Positions 27,953 through 38,000 are shown, counted from the stretch's first letter. The stretch: 55,678 nucleotides of DNA from a bacterium (GCA_023139105.1 JAGLOF010000028.1:1-55678); one strand, 5' to 3'. A program made the numbers and translations. The notes: generated by a model not told the origin, from the letters alone.

Positions 27953-29206
27953 TTATTTGATGCTGTAACACCACAGTGAATTACCGTCTCTAATATAAAG
28001 TTTACCATTAGATATAATTGGGTATGTCCATACACTATCCATGGGTTTGGTGTGGGCTGGTTGATTTGTAGGGGCAAAGCGTCCCAATTCTTTATAAGCT
28101 TCTGGAGAGGCTTCAATCATGGCCACTTCACCGTTATACCCATGCAGATATAATTTACTATCTGCATAGCACAGTGAGACATTGTCAGATAGTTTCTCTT
28201 TCCATTGAATTTCACCGGTCAGGAAATCAGCGCAGATAAGATTTTTGCTTTTACTGCCGTAAAGGTAGTCTCCAACCAGCACAGATCCGCCTATTTCATT
28301 GGGCAGTTTTGAATTCAGGTACAGAGATTCAGCAACAACTTTATCATCGGAAAGGGAAAGTTTAATAGCTGAACATCCATTTCTTGAACCCGCATACACG
28401 TATTCATCACGAGTGATAGGTGTACCAATTGTTCCGTTACCTTTGATTACTCCATTCAACCAGGATAGAGTCCCATCTACATTGATTCCTGCCAGACCAG
28501 TATCTACCATGGTAATATACTGCTTAATACCCATACCTTCAGCAATAACCATTGAGGCGTAACCAGCAGATTTACAGCCTGGAATGGCCACTTTCCAGAT
28601 TAGATCACCAGTGGTCTTATTTAAGGCAATTACACTGGCATCAGGACCACCTGGTGTAACCAGCACTTTTTCACCATCAATCAATGGTGATTCTGAATAG
28701 GCCCAAGTACCTGATTCGCCATTATATAGAGACACTATATTTTTCTGCCAGATAATTTTTCCTGATATTTTTTCTAGACAGACCATATCACCATCTGAGC
28801 TTAGGGCATAGATAAATCCATTTTCAACCGTTGGTGTAGATCTGGCCCCTGGGAAACTTGGCCTCTGATCAGGTTTTCCCACTGCGCCAACACGGCTGGA
28901 CCAGATTGTTTTTCCATCTACAGCATCTAGCTCTTTTACGTACTCATTATTCAATGTGTCGCTGGTCATTATATAGATGCGATTCTGTACCACTGCAGGT
29001 GTTGAATAACCTTCACCTAAATCTGTCACTTGCCAGACCAGTTTTGGACCATTTGCAGGCCATTTTGCTAATAGGCCCGTCTCAGCAGAAAGACCATCCC
29101 GATTTGCACCACGCCATTGTGGCCAGTCTTGACCGGTTTCTGTGCTTGAACACATTACCAATAATCCAAGGATGATTAGTAACATGCCTAGTTTGGACAT
29201 TTTCAT
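27953..29206 (-). CDS. PQQ-repeat beta-propeller lipoprotein (BamB-like fold)
   Basis: A 417-residue protein with a lipoprotein-type signal (hydrophobic stretch ending LLVMC, Cys 19). PQQ-like propeller blades follow, shown by recurring units such as GYSTPAVVQNRIYIMT, ARSTPTVENGFIYALSSDG and CLEKISGKIIWQKN. The opening DWPQWRGANRDGLSAETGLL is typical of PQQ-binding-like beta-propeller proteins found widely in FCB and planctomycete genomes. The fold resembles BamB, but there is no evidence for a role in outer-membrane assembly; it may be a scaffold or sugar/alcohol dehydrogenase relative. No catalytic residues are evident. Monocistronic. Confidence 0.85.
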   Translation of the reverse strand: MKMSKLGMLLIILGLLVMCSSTETGQDWPQWRGANRDGLSAETGLLAKWPANGPKLVWQVTDLGEGYSTPAVVQNRIYIMTSDTLNNEYVKELDAVDGKTIWSSRVGAVGKPDQRPSFPGARSTPTVENGFIYALSSDGDMVCLEKISGKIIWQKNIVSLYNGESGTWAYSESPLIDGEKVLVTPGGPDASVIALNKTTGDLIWKVAIPGCKSAGYASMVIAEGMGIKQYITMVDTGLAGINVDGTLSWLNGVIKGNGTIGTPITRDEYVYAGSRNGCSAIKLSLSDDKVVAESLYLNSKLPNEIGGSVLVGDYLYGSKSKNLICADFLTGEIQWKEKLSDNVSLCYADSKLYLHGYNGEVAMIEASPEAYKELGRFAPTNQPAHTKPMDSVWTYPIISNGKLYIRDGNSLWCYSIK

Positions 29207-29556
29207 TTTAATTCTCCATCTTTTTGGTATGGTTTTATGTGTATAGCATAGGAATAATTTAGGGGATTATCAAGGGAAAAAATCAGGGTCTAAATAAAAT
29301 GTAGCTATTGTATATGAAATTAACCTATTATTGTAAAGATAATAATCATATATACAAGGTGTATAGGCATATAATTGAATTGCCGATTTGCCATGATATC
29401 TATCCTGGATGAATAACGGTGAGGGATATGTATGCCGATGTGTGGTGTGGAGTTTGATATTAGCAGTTATTGAATGGTGTTCTGCTGTTGGATATTCGTT
29501 CTATTAAATTTCAATGCTCAACGCCGTCACTATGAAGGAGTCCGTACCACAAAAAA
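29207..29556. other. Non-coding stretch upstream of repeat copy A
   Basis: Contains the upstream region of the minus-strand lipoprotein and no gene I can support. Its last part (AAGGAGTCCGTACC, about 29535-29548) echoes a stretch at 13755-13768. Confidence 0.45.
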
Positions 29557-29628
29557 AACACCGGGTGTTGAATTTTAACACACATATTGTGCATCTACTG
29601 AATTAAAAATAATTCAACACCCGGTGTT
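29557..29628. repeat. Stem-loop element, copy A
   Basis: An 18-bp perfect inverted repeat (AACACCGGGTGTTGAATT and complement) surrounds a 36-base loop. The same stem occurs at 31593-31664, but the loop there is in the opposite orientation (30 of 36 positions match after reverse complementing). Confidence 0.85.
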
Positions 29629-29644
29629 TGACAGTTAGCACAAT

Positions 29645-29826
29645 CTGTCAATTGTAGCGTTCCTGACATGAACGTTTAGGAATGACAAATAATATAGAAC
29701 TTTGTCATCCCTGCATGCTTCTGGCAGGGATCCAACATTAACATGTACCATTATTCGAATAATAACGTAAAGATCATTTTTAGACCTGTTAATTATAGAC
29801 TCCTGACAGGAGCATTCAGGAGTGAC
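29645..29826 (+). repeat. Flanking direct repeat, copy A
   Basis: About 182 bases, nearly identical to 31672-31855 for the first 90 bases and similar afterwards. It contains CTGTCAATTGTAGCG, a GTTCCTGACA/TGAACGTTTAGGA palindromic part, the REP-like CCCTGCATGCTTCTGGCAGGG, and then a degenerate second copy of the first part. Copies A and B bracket a 1.85-kb module. Confidence 0.85.
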
Positions 29827-29979
29827 AAATAATAAAAAAACTTTGTCATCTCTGCATGTTTTTTATCTGACCGGTACTGGTTTGATGTGTACAACCTAAG
29901 GTCAGGAAAAATAATGTTCTTAACTTGAATGAGTTCATATATGTATTTTACCTTGAAAATTGAATATGAGGTATTCAAT

Positions 29980-30290
29980 ATGCAAGGTAAGTATATACCA
30001 AGACATCTTCATTCGGATCTTCAGCTTTATCTGAAGGAATTCCCTGCTGTTGCAATTTTTAATTCTTGGTTCCGCCTCACCAGGACTTATTCGGCAGTCC
30101 TCGGAGACTCTGGCAGATGCTGGCCCATAATCATGGACAGGTTCTTAATACCAGCAAACTGGGACAATCTTTGGGCGTCAGTCACACAACGATCCGGCGT
30201 TACATAGACATGCTGGCCAAAACATTTATGATCCGGATTCTGCCGCCTTTTGTCAGCAATATAAAAAAACGTTTGGTGAAATCACCAAAA
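29980..30290 (+). pseudogene. Remnant of AAA_14/DUF4143-type ATPase
   Basis: Two pieces of this ATPase family are recognisable in different frames. The N-terminal piece GKYIPRHLHSDLQLYLKEFPAVAI (bases 29983-30057) is followed, without the P-loop or most of the protein, by the C-terminal winged-helix piece LWQMLAHNHGQVLNTSKLGQSLGVSHTTIRRYIDMLAKTF ... LPPFVSNIKKRLVKSPK (30111-30290). More than half the normal protein is missing and the reading frame is broken, so it is dead. It ends exactly where a GAACAA-rich repeat begins (30291). Full-length relatives often sit in toxin-antitoxin and defence regions. Confidence 0.8.
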
Positions 30291-30332
30291 AATCAGCAAC
30301 TAACAAAACGAACAAGACGAACAACAAAAAAC
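30291..30332 (+). repeat. GAACAA-rich dispersed repeat, copy 1
   Basis: AGCAACTAACAAAACGAACA continuing to about 30332 matches, on the opposite strand, 38542-38581 with only one or two differences. A further part (CTATATCTTTTTCTCTT, 30419-30435) matches the complement of 38684-38700. It truncates the ATPase remnant. Confidence 0.75.
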
Positions 30333-30601
30333 ATAATTACAAAACAAAAATACTTTACTTGGCATTAATGCAAAAATATCATACGCTATTGGTTTTTTAC
30401 ATCTTTTTTTACAAATTCCTATATCTTTTTCTCTTTCGGGTTTTGCAGTTAAATCATTATTCGTTAATTGATATTCGATTTTTTTTGACTGATAGTTCCA
30501 CACAATTGCCGGAAGAGCCTAAATTGTGATTGAAAAATACTTACTTTTCTCCTGTAAGTACGATATATTCATACTTAGTGGAGATAAATGGAGGTTTGAC
30601 T

Positions 30602-30760
30602 GTGGCAAACATATATCTGGATACACTTTACTTAATGGATCAGCTTAAGGGGTTTTCTTCTCCAAAGTCCAAACTGACAACAATGATAAAGTCCGGTGAA
30701 TTAATCCGGATTCGTCGAGGACTTTATGTAAATCACAGGATGATTACCGTAATGCTTTGA
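30602..30760 (+). pseudogene. AbiEi-like antitoxin, truncated
   Basis: GTG at 30602 with GGAGG upstream starts a frame of only 52 residues that matches the N-terminal winged-helix region of AbiEi/AbiEi_4 antitoxins: YLDTLYLMDQLKG, then SPKSKLTTMIKSGELIRIRRGLYV. Normal antitoxins run to about 200 residues or more. Homology stops near base 30733 and the DNA continues directly with AbiEii toxin sequence in another frame (QDDYRNALKEIIQEIALL), so an internal deletion has removed the antitoxin body and the toxin's first codons. An earlier ATG at 30530 is in frame but lacks a good ribosome site. Confidence 0.75.
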
Positions 30761-31560
30761 AGGAAATTATTCAGGAGATTGCCTTGTTAGGATTATATCG
30801 CGGCAGTTTCTTTGATAAAGCAGCTTTTTACGGAGGCAGTGCACTCAGGATTTTTTATGGAATAGACCGTTTTTCCGAGGATCTTGATTTTTCTCTGTAC
30901 AAAAAGGATGCATATTTTGATATTTTGCCATATTGCCGGTATGTGGAGGATGAACTTAATGCTTTTGGTTTCGATGTTGAAATTTTAAGGAAAGAGAAGA
31001 GGATTCAATCTAATATTGAATCTGCTTTTATTAAAGCCGGAACACTTATACATTTTGTAAAAATTGGATTGAAAGATGGTGTCGTGGCTGGAATTCCTGG
31101 CAATGAATTACTTAAAATAAAACTTGAAATTGACACAGCTCCTCCTGGAAATGCGATGTATGAAGTTAAATACCATCTTAATCCTATTCCATTTCATGTC
31201 AGTCTTTTCACGCTTCCTGTGCTATTTGCCGGTAAAGTACATGCGCTGCTTTGCAGGGACTGGAACAGTAACAGGATTAAAGGGCGGGATCTATATGATT
31301 ATGTCTGGTATCTTTCAAGAGGTGAAGAGCTACACCTTAAGCACCTTGAAGCCCGTATGAGACAAACCGGACATCTGGATCATGATGAAAATTTAACAGA
31401 GATGAAGCTAAAAGACTTGCTTAAAAATAAATTTAATATTATTGATTACATTCAGGCCAGGGAAGATGTATTTCCGTTTCTGGATGATCCCGGTAAAACA
31501 GATTTATGGTCAGAGCATTTTTTTAATGGGATTACAGAGGAGAAATTACTTACGGTATAG
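30757..31560 (+). CDS. AbiEii/AbiGii nucleotidyltransferase toxin, start codon lost
   Basis: A 267-residue DNA polymerase beta-like nucleotidyltransferase of the AbiEii type: FYGGSALRIFYGIDRFSEDLDFSL carries the GGS and DLD catalytic motif, and AGKVHALLCRDWNSNRIKGRDLYDYVWYL is the second conserved block. Family members nucleotidylate tRNA or another target and are neutralised by AbiEi. The body looks intact, but no ATG precedes the conserved region. The frame is open back to 30700, TTG 30757 is the only usual start, and it lies inside the conserved DYRNALKEIIQEIALLGL segment. Expression is therefore doubtful or dependent on the overlapping antitoxin fragment. Confidence 0.8.
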   Translation: MKEIIQEIALLGLYRGSFFDKAAFYGGSALRIFYGIDRFSEDLDFSLYKKDAYFDILPYCRYVEDELNAFGFDVEILRKEKRIQSNIESAFIKAGTLIHFVKIGLKDGVVAGIPGNELLKIKLEIDTAPPGNAMYEVKYHLNPIPFHVSLFTLPVLFAGKVHALLCRDWNSNRIKGRDLYDYVWYLSRGEELHLKHLEARMRQTGHLDHDENLTEMKLKDLLKNKFNIIDYIQAREDVFPFLDDPGKTDLWSEHFFNGITEEKLLTV

Positions 31561-31592
31561 TTCGGATAAGGCAGTCCTGTGGTTACAAAAAA

Positions 31593-31664
31593 AACACCGG
31601 GTGTTGAATTGTTTTTGATTCAGTAGGTGTACAATATGTGTTTCAAAATTCAACACCCGGTGTT
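31593..31664. repeat. Stem-loop element, copy B (loop inverted)
   Basis: The same 18-bp stem and 72-base length as copy A at 29557-29628, but the 36-base loop reads in reverse complement relative to copy A while the flanking repeat keeps its orientation. Confidence 0.85.
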
Positions 31665-31671
31665 TTGCAAC

Positions 31672-31855
31672 CTGTCAATTGTAGCGTTCCTGACATGAAC
31701 GTTTAGGAATGACAAATAATATAGAACTTTGTCATCCCTGCATGCTTCTGGCAGGGATCCATCATTAGCAGGTACCATTATCTGAATAATATTGGAAGGA
31801 TCATTTATAAACCTGTTAATTGTAGCGTTCCTGACAGGAACGTTCAGGAGTGACA
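31672..31855 (+). repeat. Flanking direct repeat, copy B
   Basis: Matches 29645-29826 in the same orientation. Its second part, TTGTAGCGTTCCTGACAGGAACGTTCAGGAGTGAC at 31820-31854 in essence, is a better-preserved palindrome than in copy A. Confidence 0.85.
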
Positions 31856-31988
31856 TACTTTTTTAATATTTTTTTATGAATTCAAACTCAGTGAGAGCAA
31901 TCAATATTTGATTTCACTATCTCAATGTCGTAAATTGAACGGCTCTGAATGTCAGAGTCGTTTTTGTTATTTATGAAAGGAATTTATC

Positions 31989-33023
31989 GTGACATTTCAA
32001 GTTCCCCCGCCTTCATCGTGCGGTCTGTTATTATCATATCAATGTTCCAGTCGCTGCCGTCATTGTATGTATGCCTGTTCACCCGCCTGGCAGACCTGGG
32101 CATCTGAGGCTGATATTGACAACTTACTGGGACAACTCTGTGTGCATACACAGTATCTGGACCACCTGTTTATCAGTGGTGGTGAACCTATGCTAAAGCC
32201 TGAACTTACAGCATATACAGTTGCCAGGGCACTTGATCTTGGCTTGCCTCTGGATTATGTTGAGACCAATGCATTTTGGTGTTGGGATGAAGAGAAAGCA
32301 ATATCAGGATTTGAATTGCTCCGCTCGGCAGGCCTGGAGCGGGTATCAATATCTATTTCACCTTTTCATGCAGAATTCATTCCTCTTATAAATACAGAGA
32401 TCGCCATGGATACTGCCCAGCAGGTCTTTGGTGCAGATGGCGTTATGCTTCATTCTGCAGATTATTTTAAAGAATTACACAGCATGGATGTTGATGATAC
32501 AATTGAATTTGAGCATTATCTTGAAAAAAAAGGTGTTGACCAGGCCGCAATCTCCTTTGCAGGTAATTATGATCTGATTCCCAATGGACGTGCATCTGTT
32601 GCATTGGCCAATCTATATCAACGCCGCCCGGCCTCATCATATTTTGGTGAGAGTTGCATTAAAGAATTAGGCAATCCTCATCATGTGAATATTGATCACC
32701 AGGGCAATTACATAACAAGAATGTGTACGGGTATTGTTCTTGGCAGTGCATTGAATCTGTCGGAATTGTTTAAAAAGAAAGACTGGTCTGATCGTCCGCT
32801 TATACAGCATTTACTCACTGGCGGAGTAGAAGCATTATATAAATGGGCTATATCTTCATTTAACTACACAGAAGATATAATGGGATATACATCAAAGTGT
32901 CATTTATGTCTGGATATCCGCCGTCATTTAGTGCATACAGGTGTAGACCTGGTCGAACTTAATCCTAAATCTTTTTATGATGAATTGGAACATGTTGATT
33001 TCTTAAATGTTGATTTTGATTAA
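31989..33023 (+). CDS. Radical SAM protein
   Basis: GTG start with AAAGGAA upstream. The 344-residue protein binds a 4Fe-4S cluster through C19, C23 and C26 (CSSRCRHC), followed by the SAM-binding GGEP motif in HLFISGGEPMLKPEL. Later Cys residues (SCIKEL, MCTGIVLGSA, KCHLCLD near the C-terminus) could hold an auxiliary cluster as in SPASM-type enzymes, although the classical spacing is not clear. The reaction is unknown. No peptide precursor or cofactor gene lies beside it: upstream is the repeat-bounded module, downstream a LolA-like secreted protein 190 bases away. Confidence 0.88.
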   Translation: MTFQVPPPSSCGLLLSYQCSSRCRHCMYACSPAWQTWASEADIDNLLGQLCVHTQYLDHLFISGGEPMLKPELTAYTVARALDLGLPLDYVETNAFWCWDEEKAISGFELLRSAGLERVSISISPFHAEFIPLINTEIAMDTAQQVFGADGVMLHSADYFKELHSMDVDDTIEFEHYLEKKGVDQAAISFAGNYDLIPNGRASVALANLYQRRPASSYFGESCIKELGNPHHVNIDHQGNYITRMCTGIVLGSALNLSELFKKKDWSDRPLIQHLLTGGVEALYKWAISSFNYTEDIMGYTSKCHLCLDIRRHLVHTGVDLVELNPKSFYDELEHVDFLNVDFD

Positions 33024-33214
33024 TGTGCACCCACAGTGACAGGGGTGTAACTATTCCAGCAGCTTATCGTATATTAATTATCGTCCTGTGTCACTAATAT
33101 TTTTGGATAAAAATGATTTGTCAAATATCTGCGCAAGTTTTCCTGCATTATGGATTCTAATCTTATAATTACAGTTTTAACGGACTAAATGAAACCATAA
33201 TTATGGAGGTTGTG

Positions 33215-34045
33215 ATGCGTCGTATATATTTGTGTGTATCGATAATCATTGGAGTTGGTGTATTTTCTCTACATGCTCAATCAATAGATGAACTCTCGCA
33301 AAAACATATTGCTGCAATAGGTGGCCAGGAGAACATAAATTTTGTTGAATCTTTTTTGATTCAGGGTGTGCAATATCAGGATGATGATATTTCTCAATTC
33401 AAATTTTATCGTAAAGGTACAAAATTCCGTAGTGAAATAACTACCAAAGGTCATACACGTATTTCAGGACATGATGGTAAAAAGTTTTGGAATAATAGAG
33501 AAATGCAACAAAATGATCCTGAAGCCGGTCAGATGAATAGAGATGGACGGGATAGACGCAGTGGTACAGGAGGCAGAGGCAGTGGAATGAGGGGCATGCG
33601 CGGAAGAGACGGTGGAAATACTCGTCCGGGAGTGAGACCTGGAGGACAGCGCAGACAGCCGGATTTGGCAAATGTACGCAGTCCGTTTTATAATGCTATT
33701 CAGGAAGAGCATAAATTTAAGATTAAAGGTAAGATATATATTGATGCTATTGAAACATATAGAATTGAGGGTAAAGATAAAAATAAAAATTTAACCTATT
33801 ATTATATTGATACTCAGGACCACTTACTTGTCAAGATGGTCAGAATAACTAAGATGCGTGATAGAAAAATAAATATAGAAACACTTTACTCTGATTATCT
33901 GGATGTAGACGGAATAATGGTGCCCCATGCCATTAACAAACGTATTGAATCGCCCATGGGCATTAGAGTGCTTGATACTGTTATTGCCACTGTTGAGATT
34001 AATCTGGAATTGGATGATAAGCTTTTTAATAAACCTTTGAATTAA
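33215..34045 (+). CDS. LolA-like secreted protein with Gly/Arg-rich insert
   Basis: ATG 33215 is chosen because GGAGG lies just upstream and the signal peptide (MRRIYLCVSIIIGVGVFSLHAQS) follows; ATG 33203 overlaps that ribosome site. The 276-residue protein resembles outer-membrane lipoprotein-sorting/LolA-like folds (KHIAAIGGQENINFVESFLIQG ... FKFYRKGTKFRSEI ... YSDYLDVDGIMVPHAI). In its middle (about 105-150) is a low-complexity tract rich in Gly and Arg (GRGSGMRGMRGRDGG). It begins a run of plus-strand transport genes, so it may be the periplasmic carrier of that locus. Confidence 0.75.
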   Translation: MRRIYLCVSIIIGVGVFSLHAQSIDELSQKHIAAIGGQENINFVESFLIQGVQYQDDDISQFKFYRKGTKFRSEITTKGHTRISGHDGKKFWNNREMQQNDPEAGQMNRDGRDRRSGTGGRGSGMRGMRGRDGGNTRPGVRPGGQRRQPDLANVRSPFYNAIQEEHKFKIKGKIYIDAIETYRIEGKDKNKNLTYYYIDTQDHLLVKMVRITKMRDRKINIETLYSDYLDVDGIMVPHAINKRIESPMGIRVLDTVIATVEINLELDDKLFNKPLN

Positions 34046-34123
34046 GAATTGCTTTGCATAATAAAACCTTAATTCATTTCTTATGGAAAATGTTGTACTG
34101 TAGAATTATACTCAGGGAATCTC

Positions 34124-35020
34124 ATGCATATTAATATTACCAATCTCTCTAAGGTCTATCCTGGTGGAAAGACCGCTATTCAAAATATTGATCTGAATAT
34201 CAAATCCGGAATGTTTGGGCTTTTAGGGCCAAACGGTGCAGGCAAGACTACATTGATGCGGATATTGGTAACCTTGATGAAACCTTCTCAGGGACAGGTC
34301 TTTGTTAATGATATGGATTTGATGCGTAATCGTAAAGAGATACGATCCATGCTTGGTTATCTTCCTCAGGATTTCCGTTTTTTCTCCAAATTGAGTACAT
34401 GGGAATTTCTCGATTATGTAGCATCCCTTGCCGGCATGAAGAACAGCGTTGTGCGCAAAAGTGCTGTTGATGAAATGCTTGAGAAAGTTGGACTCTTTGA
34501 AGTCAGGGACAGGGCAGCAAACAAACTGTCCGGCGGTATGAAACGCCGTCTGGGCATTGCTCAGGCACTGATAGGTGATCCCAGCATTATTATTGTAGAT
34601 GAACCTACTACAGGCCTGGATCCTGAGGAACGTATACGTTTCAGAAATCTTTTATCTGATTTGAGCCAGCGTGATATTATAATTCTCCTTTCTACTCACA
34701 TTGTCGGTGATATCTCCAGTGCGTGTCATCAGATGGCCTTGCTTCATGAGGGTAATCTGGCATATCATGGCTCTCCCGAAGTTCTTGTAGAAAAAGCAAA
34801 AGGCCATGTCTGGCGTATCAAAGCACTTGATCATGAACTTGATCGTTTGAATCAGAGTTTTCCTGTAATTTCAACCGTACCTTCTGAAAGCGGTTGGGAA
34901 GTTGAAGTGGTAGCAAAGGAAGTTAATGGTTTTACAGCTGAACCTGTAGAACCCAATCTGGAGCATGCATATGTCTATTTCATGGAATATGAAGTAGGAC
35001 ACGCATGGCATTCAAATTGA
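34124..35020 (+). CDS. ABC transporter ATP-binding protein
   Basis: A 298-residue cytoplasmic ATPase of the ABC-2 exporter type: Walker A GPNGAGKT (35-42), Q-loop in YLPQDFRFF, signature LSGGMKRR (S136), Walker B IIIVDEPTTGLDP (D159, E160) and H-loop STHIVGD. All catalytic residues are present. The C-terminal 80 residues (GHVWRIKALDHEL ... EPVEPNLEHAYVYFME) match the tail of the ABC module fused to the RND protein at 44495 (GHVWQFHTPKDQF ... NVRPTLEDAYLWLL), so the two ATPases are sisters. It probably energises the permease at 35096. Confidence 0.93.
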   Translation: MHINITNLSKVYPGGKTAIQNIDLNIKSGMFGLLGPNGAGKTTLMRILVTLMKPSQGQVFVNDMDLMRNRKEIRSMLGYLPQDFRFFSKLSTWEFLDYVASLAGMKNSVVRKSAVDEMLEKVGLFEVRDRAANKLSGGMKRRLGIAQALIGDPSIIIVDEPTTGLDPEERIRFRNLLSDLSQRDIIILLSTHIVGDISSACHQMALLHEGNLAYHGSPEVLVEKAKGHVWRIKALDHELDRLNQSFPVISTVPSESGWEVEVVAKEVNGFTAEPVEPNLEHAYVYFMEYEVGHAWHSN

Positions 35021-35095
35021 TATCCCTGTGTTTTAGTGGATAAATAATTGTAAAAGACTCACAAGATAGATGATTTTTATGAACAAGGATGAATT

Positions 35096-38000
35096 ATGCT
35101 CTCAATGTACAACATGTGGGTAGTAGCGCGTTATGAAATGAAAACCTTACTCAGGAGTTGGTTTTTTCGCATTTTCTCCGGTTTAGCCATATTTATGCTC
35201 TTCTGGCTCGACTTTGCCTTCCTGACAATCGGAGAAGTACCTTGGGCATTGAAGGCCTTACCCTCAACAGTACCATATATGAATTTATTGCTGCTCAACA
35301 CAGTACAAGCGGTAATTGCGGTTTTTCTGGCCTCTGATTTCTTGAAAAGAGACAAGAAACTTGATACCACAGAAGTAATCTATATGCGCAACATGAGTAA
35401 TGCGGATTATGTTCTTGGTAAGACTGTGGGTATTCTTCTGGTATTTATGGCTTTGAATTTGAGCATGCTGGCAATAGCATTTATATTTAACCTTATCTCA
35501 TCAGATGTCGCTGTGGCAGCCAACACGTATCTTTATTATATTCTCTTAATAAGCCTGCCAACACTTGTGTTTATTCTGGGGCTTTCTTTTTTGATGATGA
35601 TTATCATCGGGAATCAAGCTGTTACATTTGTTGTTCTCCTTGGTTATATTGCATTAACTCTATTCTATCTTGGCCGCAAACTTCATTTTCTGTTTGATTA
35701 TATGGGATTCTACGTCCCTTTATTATACTCTGATATGGCTGGATTTGGTGATATCATGCGGATTATCATGCATCGCAGTATATATATGCTTGCCGGCCTT
35801 GCAGGAATAGGATTTACAGTCAGACGCCTAAAAAGACTGCCTCAATCCCGGGCAGTTCAATGGACTTCATTAATCTTCTCATTTATTTGTCTGGCAGGAT
35901 CTATTTTTCTGGGAGGTAAATATATTCTCAGAATCAAACAGGATGAGGCCTGCATTGAGAGAATGCTTGTTGTAGCGTCCGAACATGCAAATGCACCCTC
36001 TCCCGCCATTGTGTCTATGGATCTGGATGTCCTGCATCAGGGCCGGCAAATTGATGCTACAGTAAAATTTACTATTGTAAATAAGACCTCTGTACCTATG
36101 GATTCCCTGACATTTCAATTGAATCCGGGATTGACAATATCTGGTGTAAAGCTCAATGGAAATGCAGCAACTGTCCACAGGCGTGAACATTTGTTTGTGC
36201 TTGATTATCAACTGCACCCGAAAGAGCAAATCCAAATCGAGTTGCAGTATAATGGTGGAATTGATGAGCGCATCGCCCATATGGATGCGCCTGATGCCCT
36301 GACTGAAAAAGACTATCGCATATGGCTCTATCGTATAGATAAACGTCATGCCTTTCTTCAGAATAATTATGCTTTACTCACGCCTGAAGTGGCATGGTAT
36401 CCAATAGCCGGTGCCGGATACAGCCCCACGCAACCATGGCCGCTCAAACGTGATTTTATACGTTTTACTTTAAATGTAAGGCCCAGGGACGGACATCTTG
36501 CAATTGCCCAGGGCGCAGCCACTGATTCTGCCGGTCAGTTCTCATTTATTCCTGAAACACCTTTGCCATCTTTAACCTTGGCTATGGGACCATATCGCAG
36601 GCAGTCAATCAAGGTTGATTCTGTAACATACAGTTTGTTAAGTTATAAAAAACATAATTACTGGGAAGCTCAATTGGACCAGCTTTCAGATACATTGGGA
36701 GCTGTCATTAAAGAACTGCGCCAGGATTATGAGAATCAAATTGAACTTGAATACCCCTTCAAACGCCTCTCAATTGTTGAGGTGCCTATACACTTTATAA
36801 GTTACCCGCATCTGTGGTCCGGTCATCAAGCTACCGTTCAACCGGAAATGGTACTTTTCCCGGAGAACGGTATGGGAATTGAATGGGCAGATTTTAAGCA
36901 GCAGAAGCGTAGAGAAAAACGTAGAAGTCAACGCAGAAATGAGGTTGTGACACCCGGAGAGTCCCAGGCAAGAATATTTCAACGATTTGTGATGAATACA
37001 TTTGTCAGCACACAGGCTTCACGCAGTATGGATGAAGATGAAGAAGCTACAATAGCACAACCCTATGCATTGACTCCAAATTTCTTTTCATATGTTACGG
37101 CATTAAAAACGCCTCAATGGCCTTTGTTGGATGCAGCTTTAGAGGCATATATCGGTGGTCGTGTTGAGAGACCTGTAAGTGGATTCCGGCGGGCCTTCAT
37201 GGGTCTGACAGATGATGAGAAGGTTAATCAATCTCTACGGAATAAAAGTCTGGTTGAATACCTGGCCAATCCTGATGATCCTGCACTGGCTTCCAAAGCT
37301 GTTCAGGTAAAGGGTAGAATGTTATTTGCCCTTCTTGAGTCAAGCCTGGGGGAAGCGGCATTTGATGATCTCATAGACAAGTTCTGCAAGGAATACCGTT
37401 ATCGTCCGGTTCCGGTTGATTCAATTGTACTTGCTCTCAAGCGAGATCATCAATTTGATTTCAGCAGAATGTTGGAAGACTGGCATGAAGGCACAACATT
37501 ACCAGCCTACAGGTTTGCCGGTTTTCATGGTTACCTTGTAAGAGATGGTAACGTTGAAAGAACACAGATTAGATTTACAGCAGAAAATATTGCAGCTGTT
37601 GACGGTATTATAAAGGTCACTGTGCGGGCTGGTCGTGGCCGGGGCATGAGAAGAGGTGGATTTGGTGGCGGCCCGGATAGTGAGACAGAATCATGGCTTT
37701 TTTCAATGCCTGCAGGTAGTGTTAAAGAATTTGGATTATTGTTGGACACACAGCCGCGGATGTTGAATATTGAGACACAGGTAGCAGAGAATCTTCCACA
37801 AACTATCAGTCATCAATTTGAAAAATTTGAAGTGAACAGGCGCGCCATTCTATTTGAGGGAGAGCGTCTGTTGCAATCTTTTCCAAATCCCGACCCTCAC
37901 GCTATTATTGTAGATAATGAGGATGCCGGATTCACTACGACACAGGAAGACCGCAGAAGTCCTCTGAAAAAATGGCTTGGTATAAAATCCAAAGCACATG

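Noticed and set aside
30757-31560. Programmed frameshift linking AbiEi and AbiEii
   Set aside because: The missing antitoxin body and toxin start are better explained by a deletion; no slippery sequence is evident at the junction.
29557-31664. Possible CRISPR repeats
   Set aside because: Only two copies 2 kb apart, with genes between them and no spacer periodicity or cas genes.
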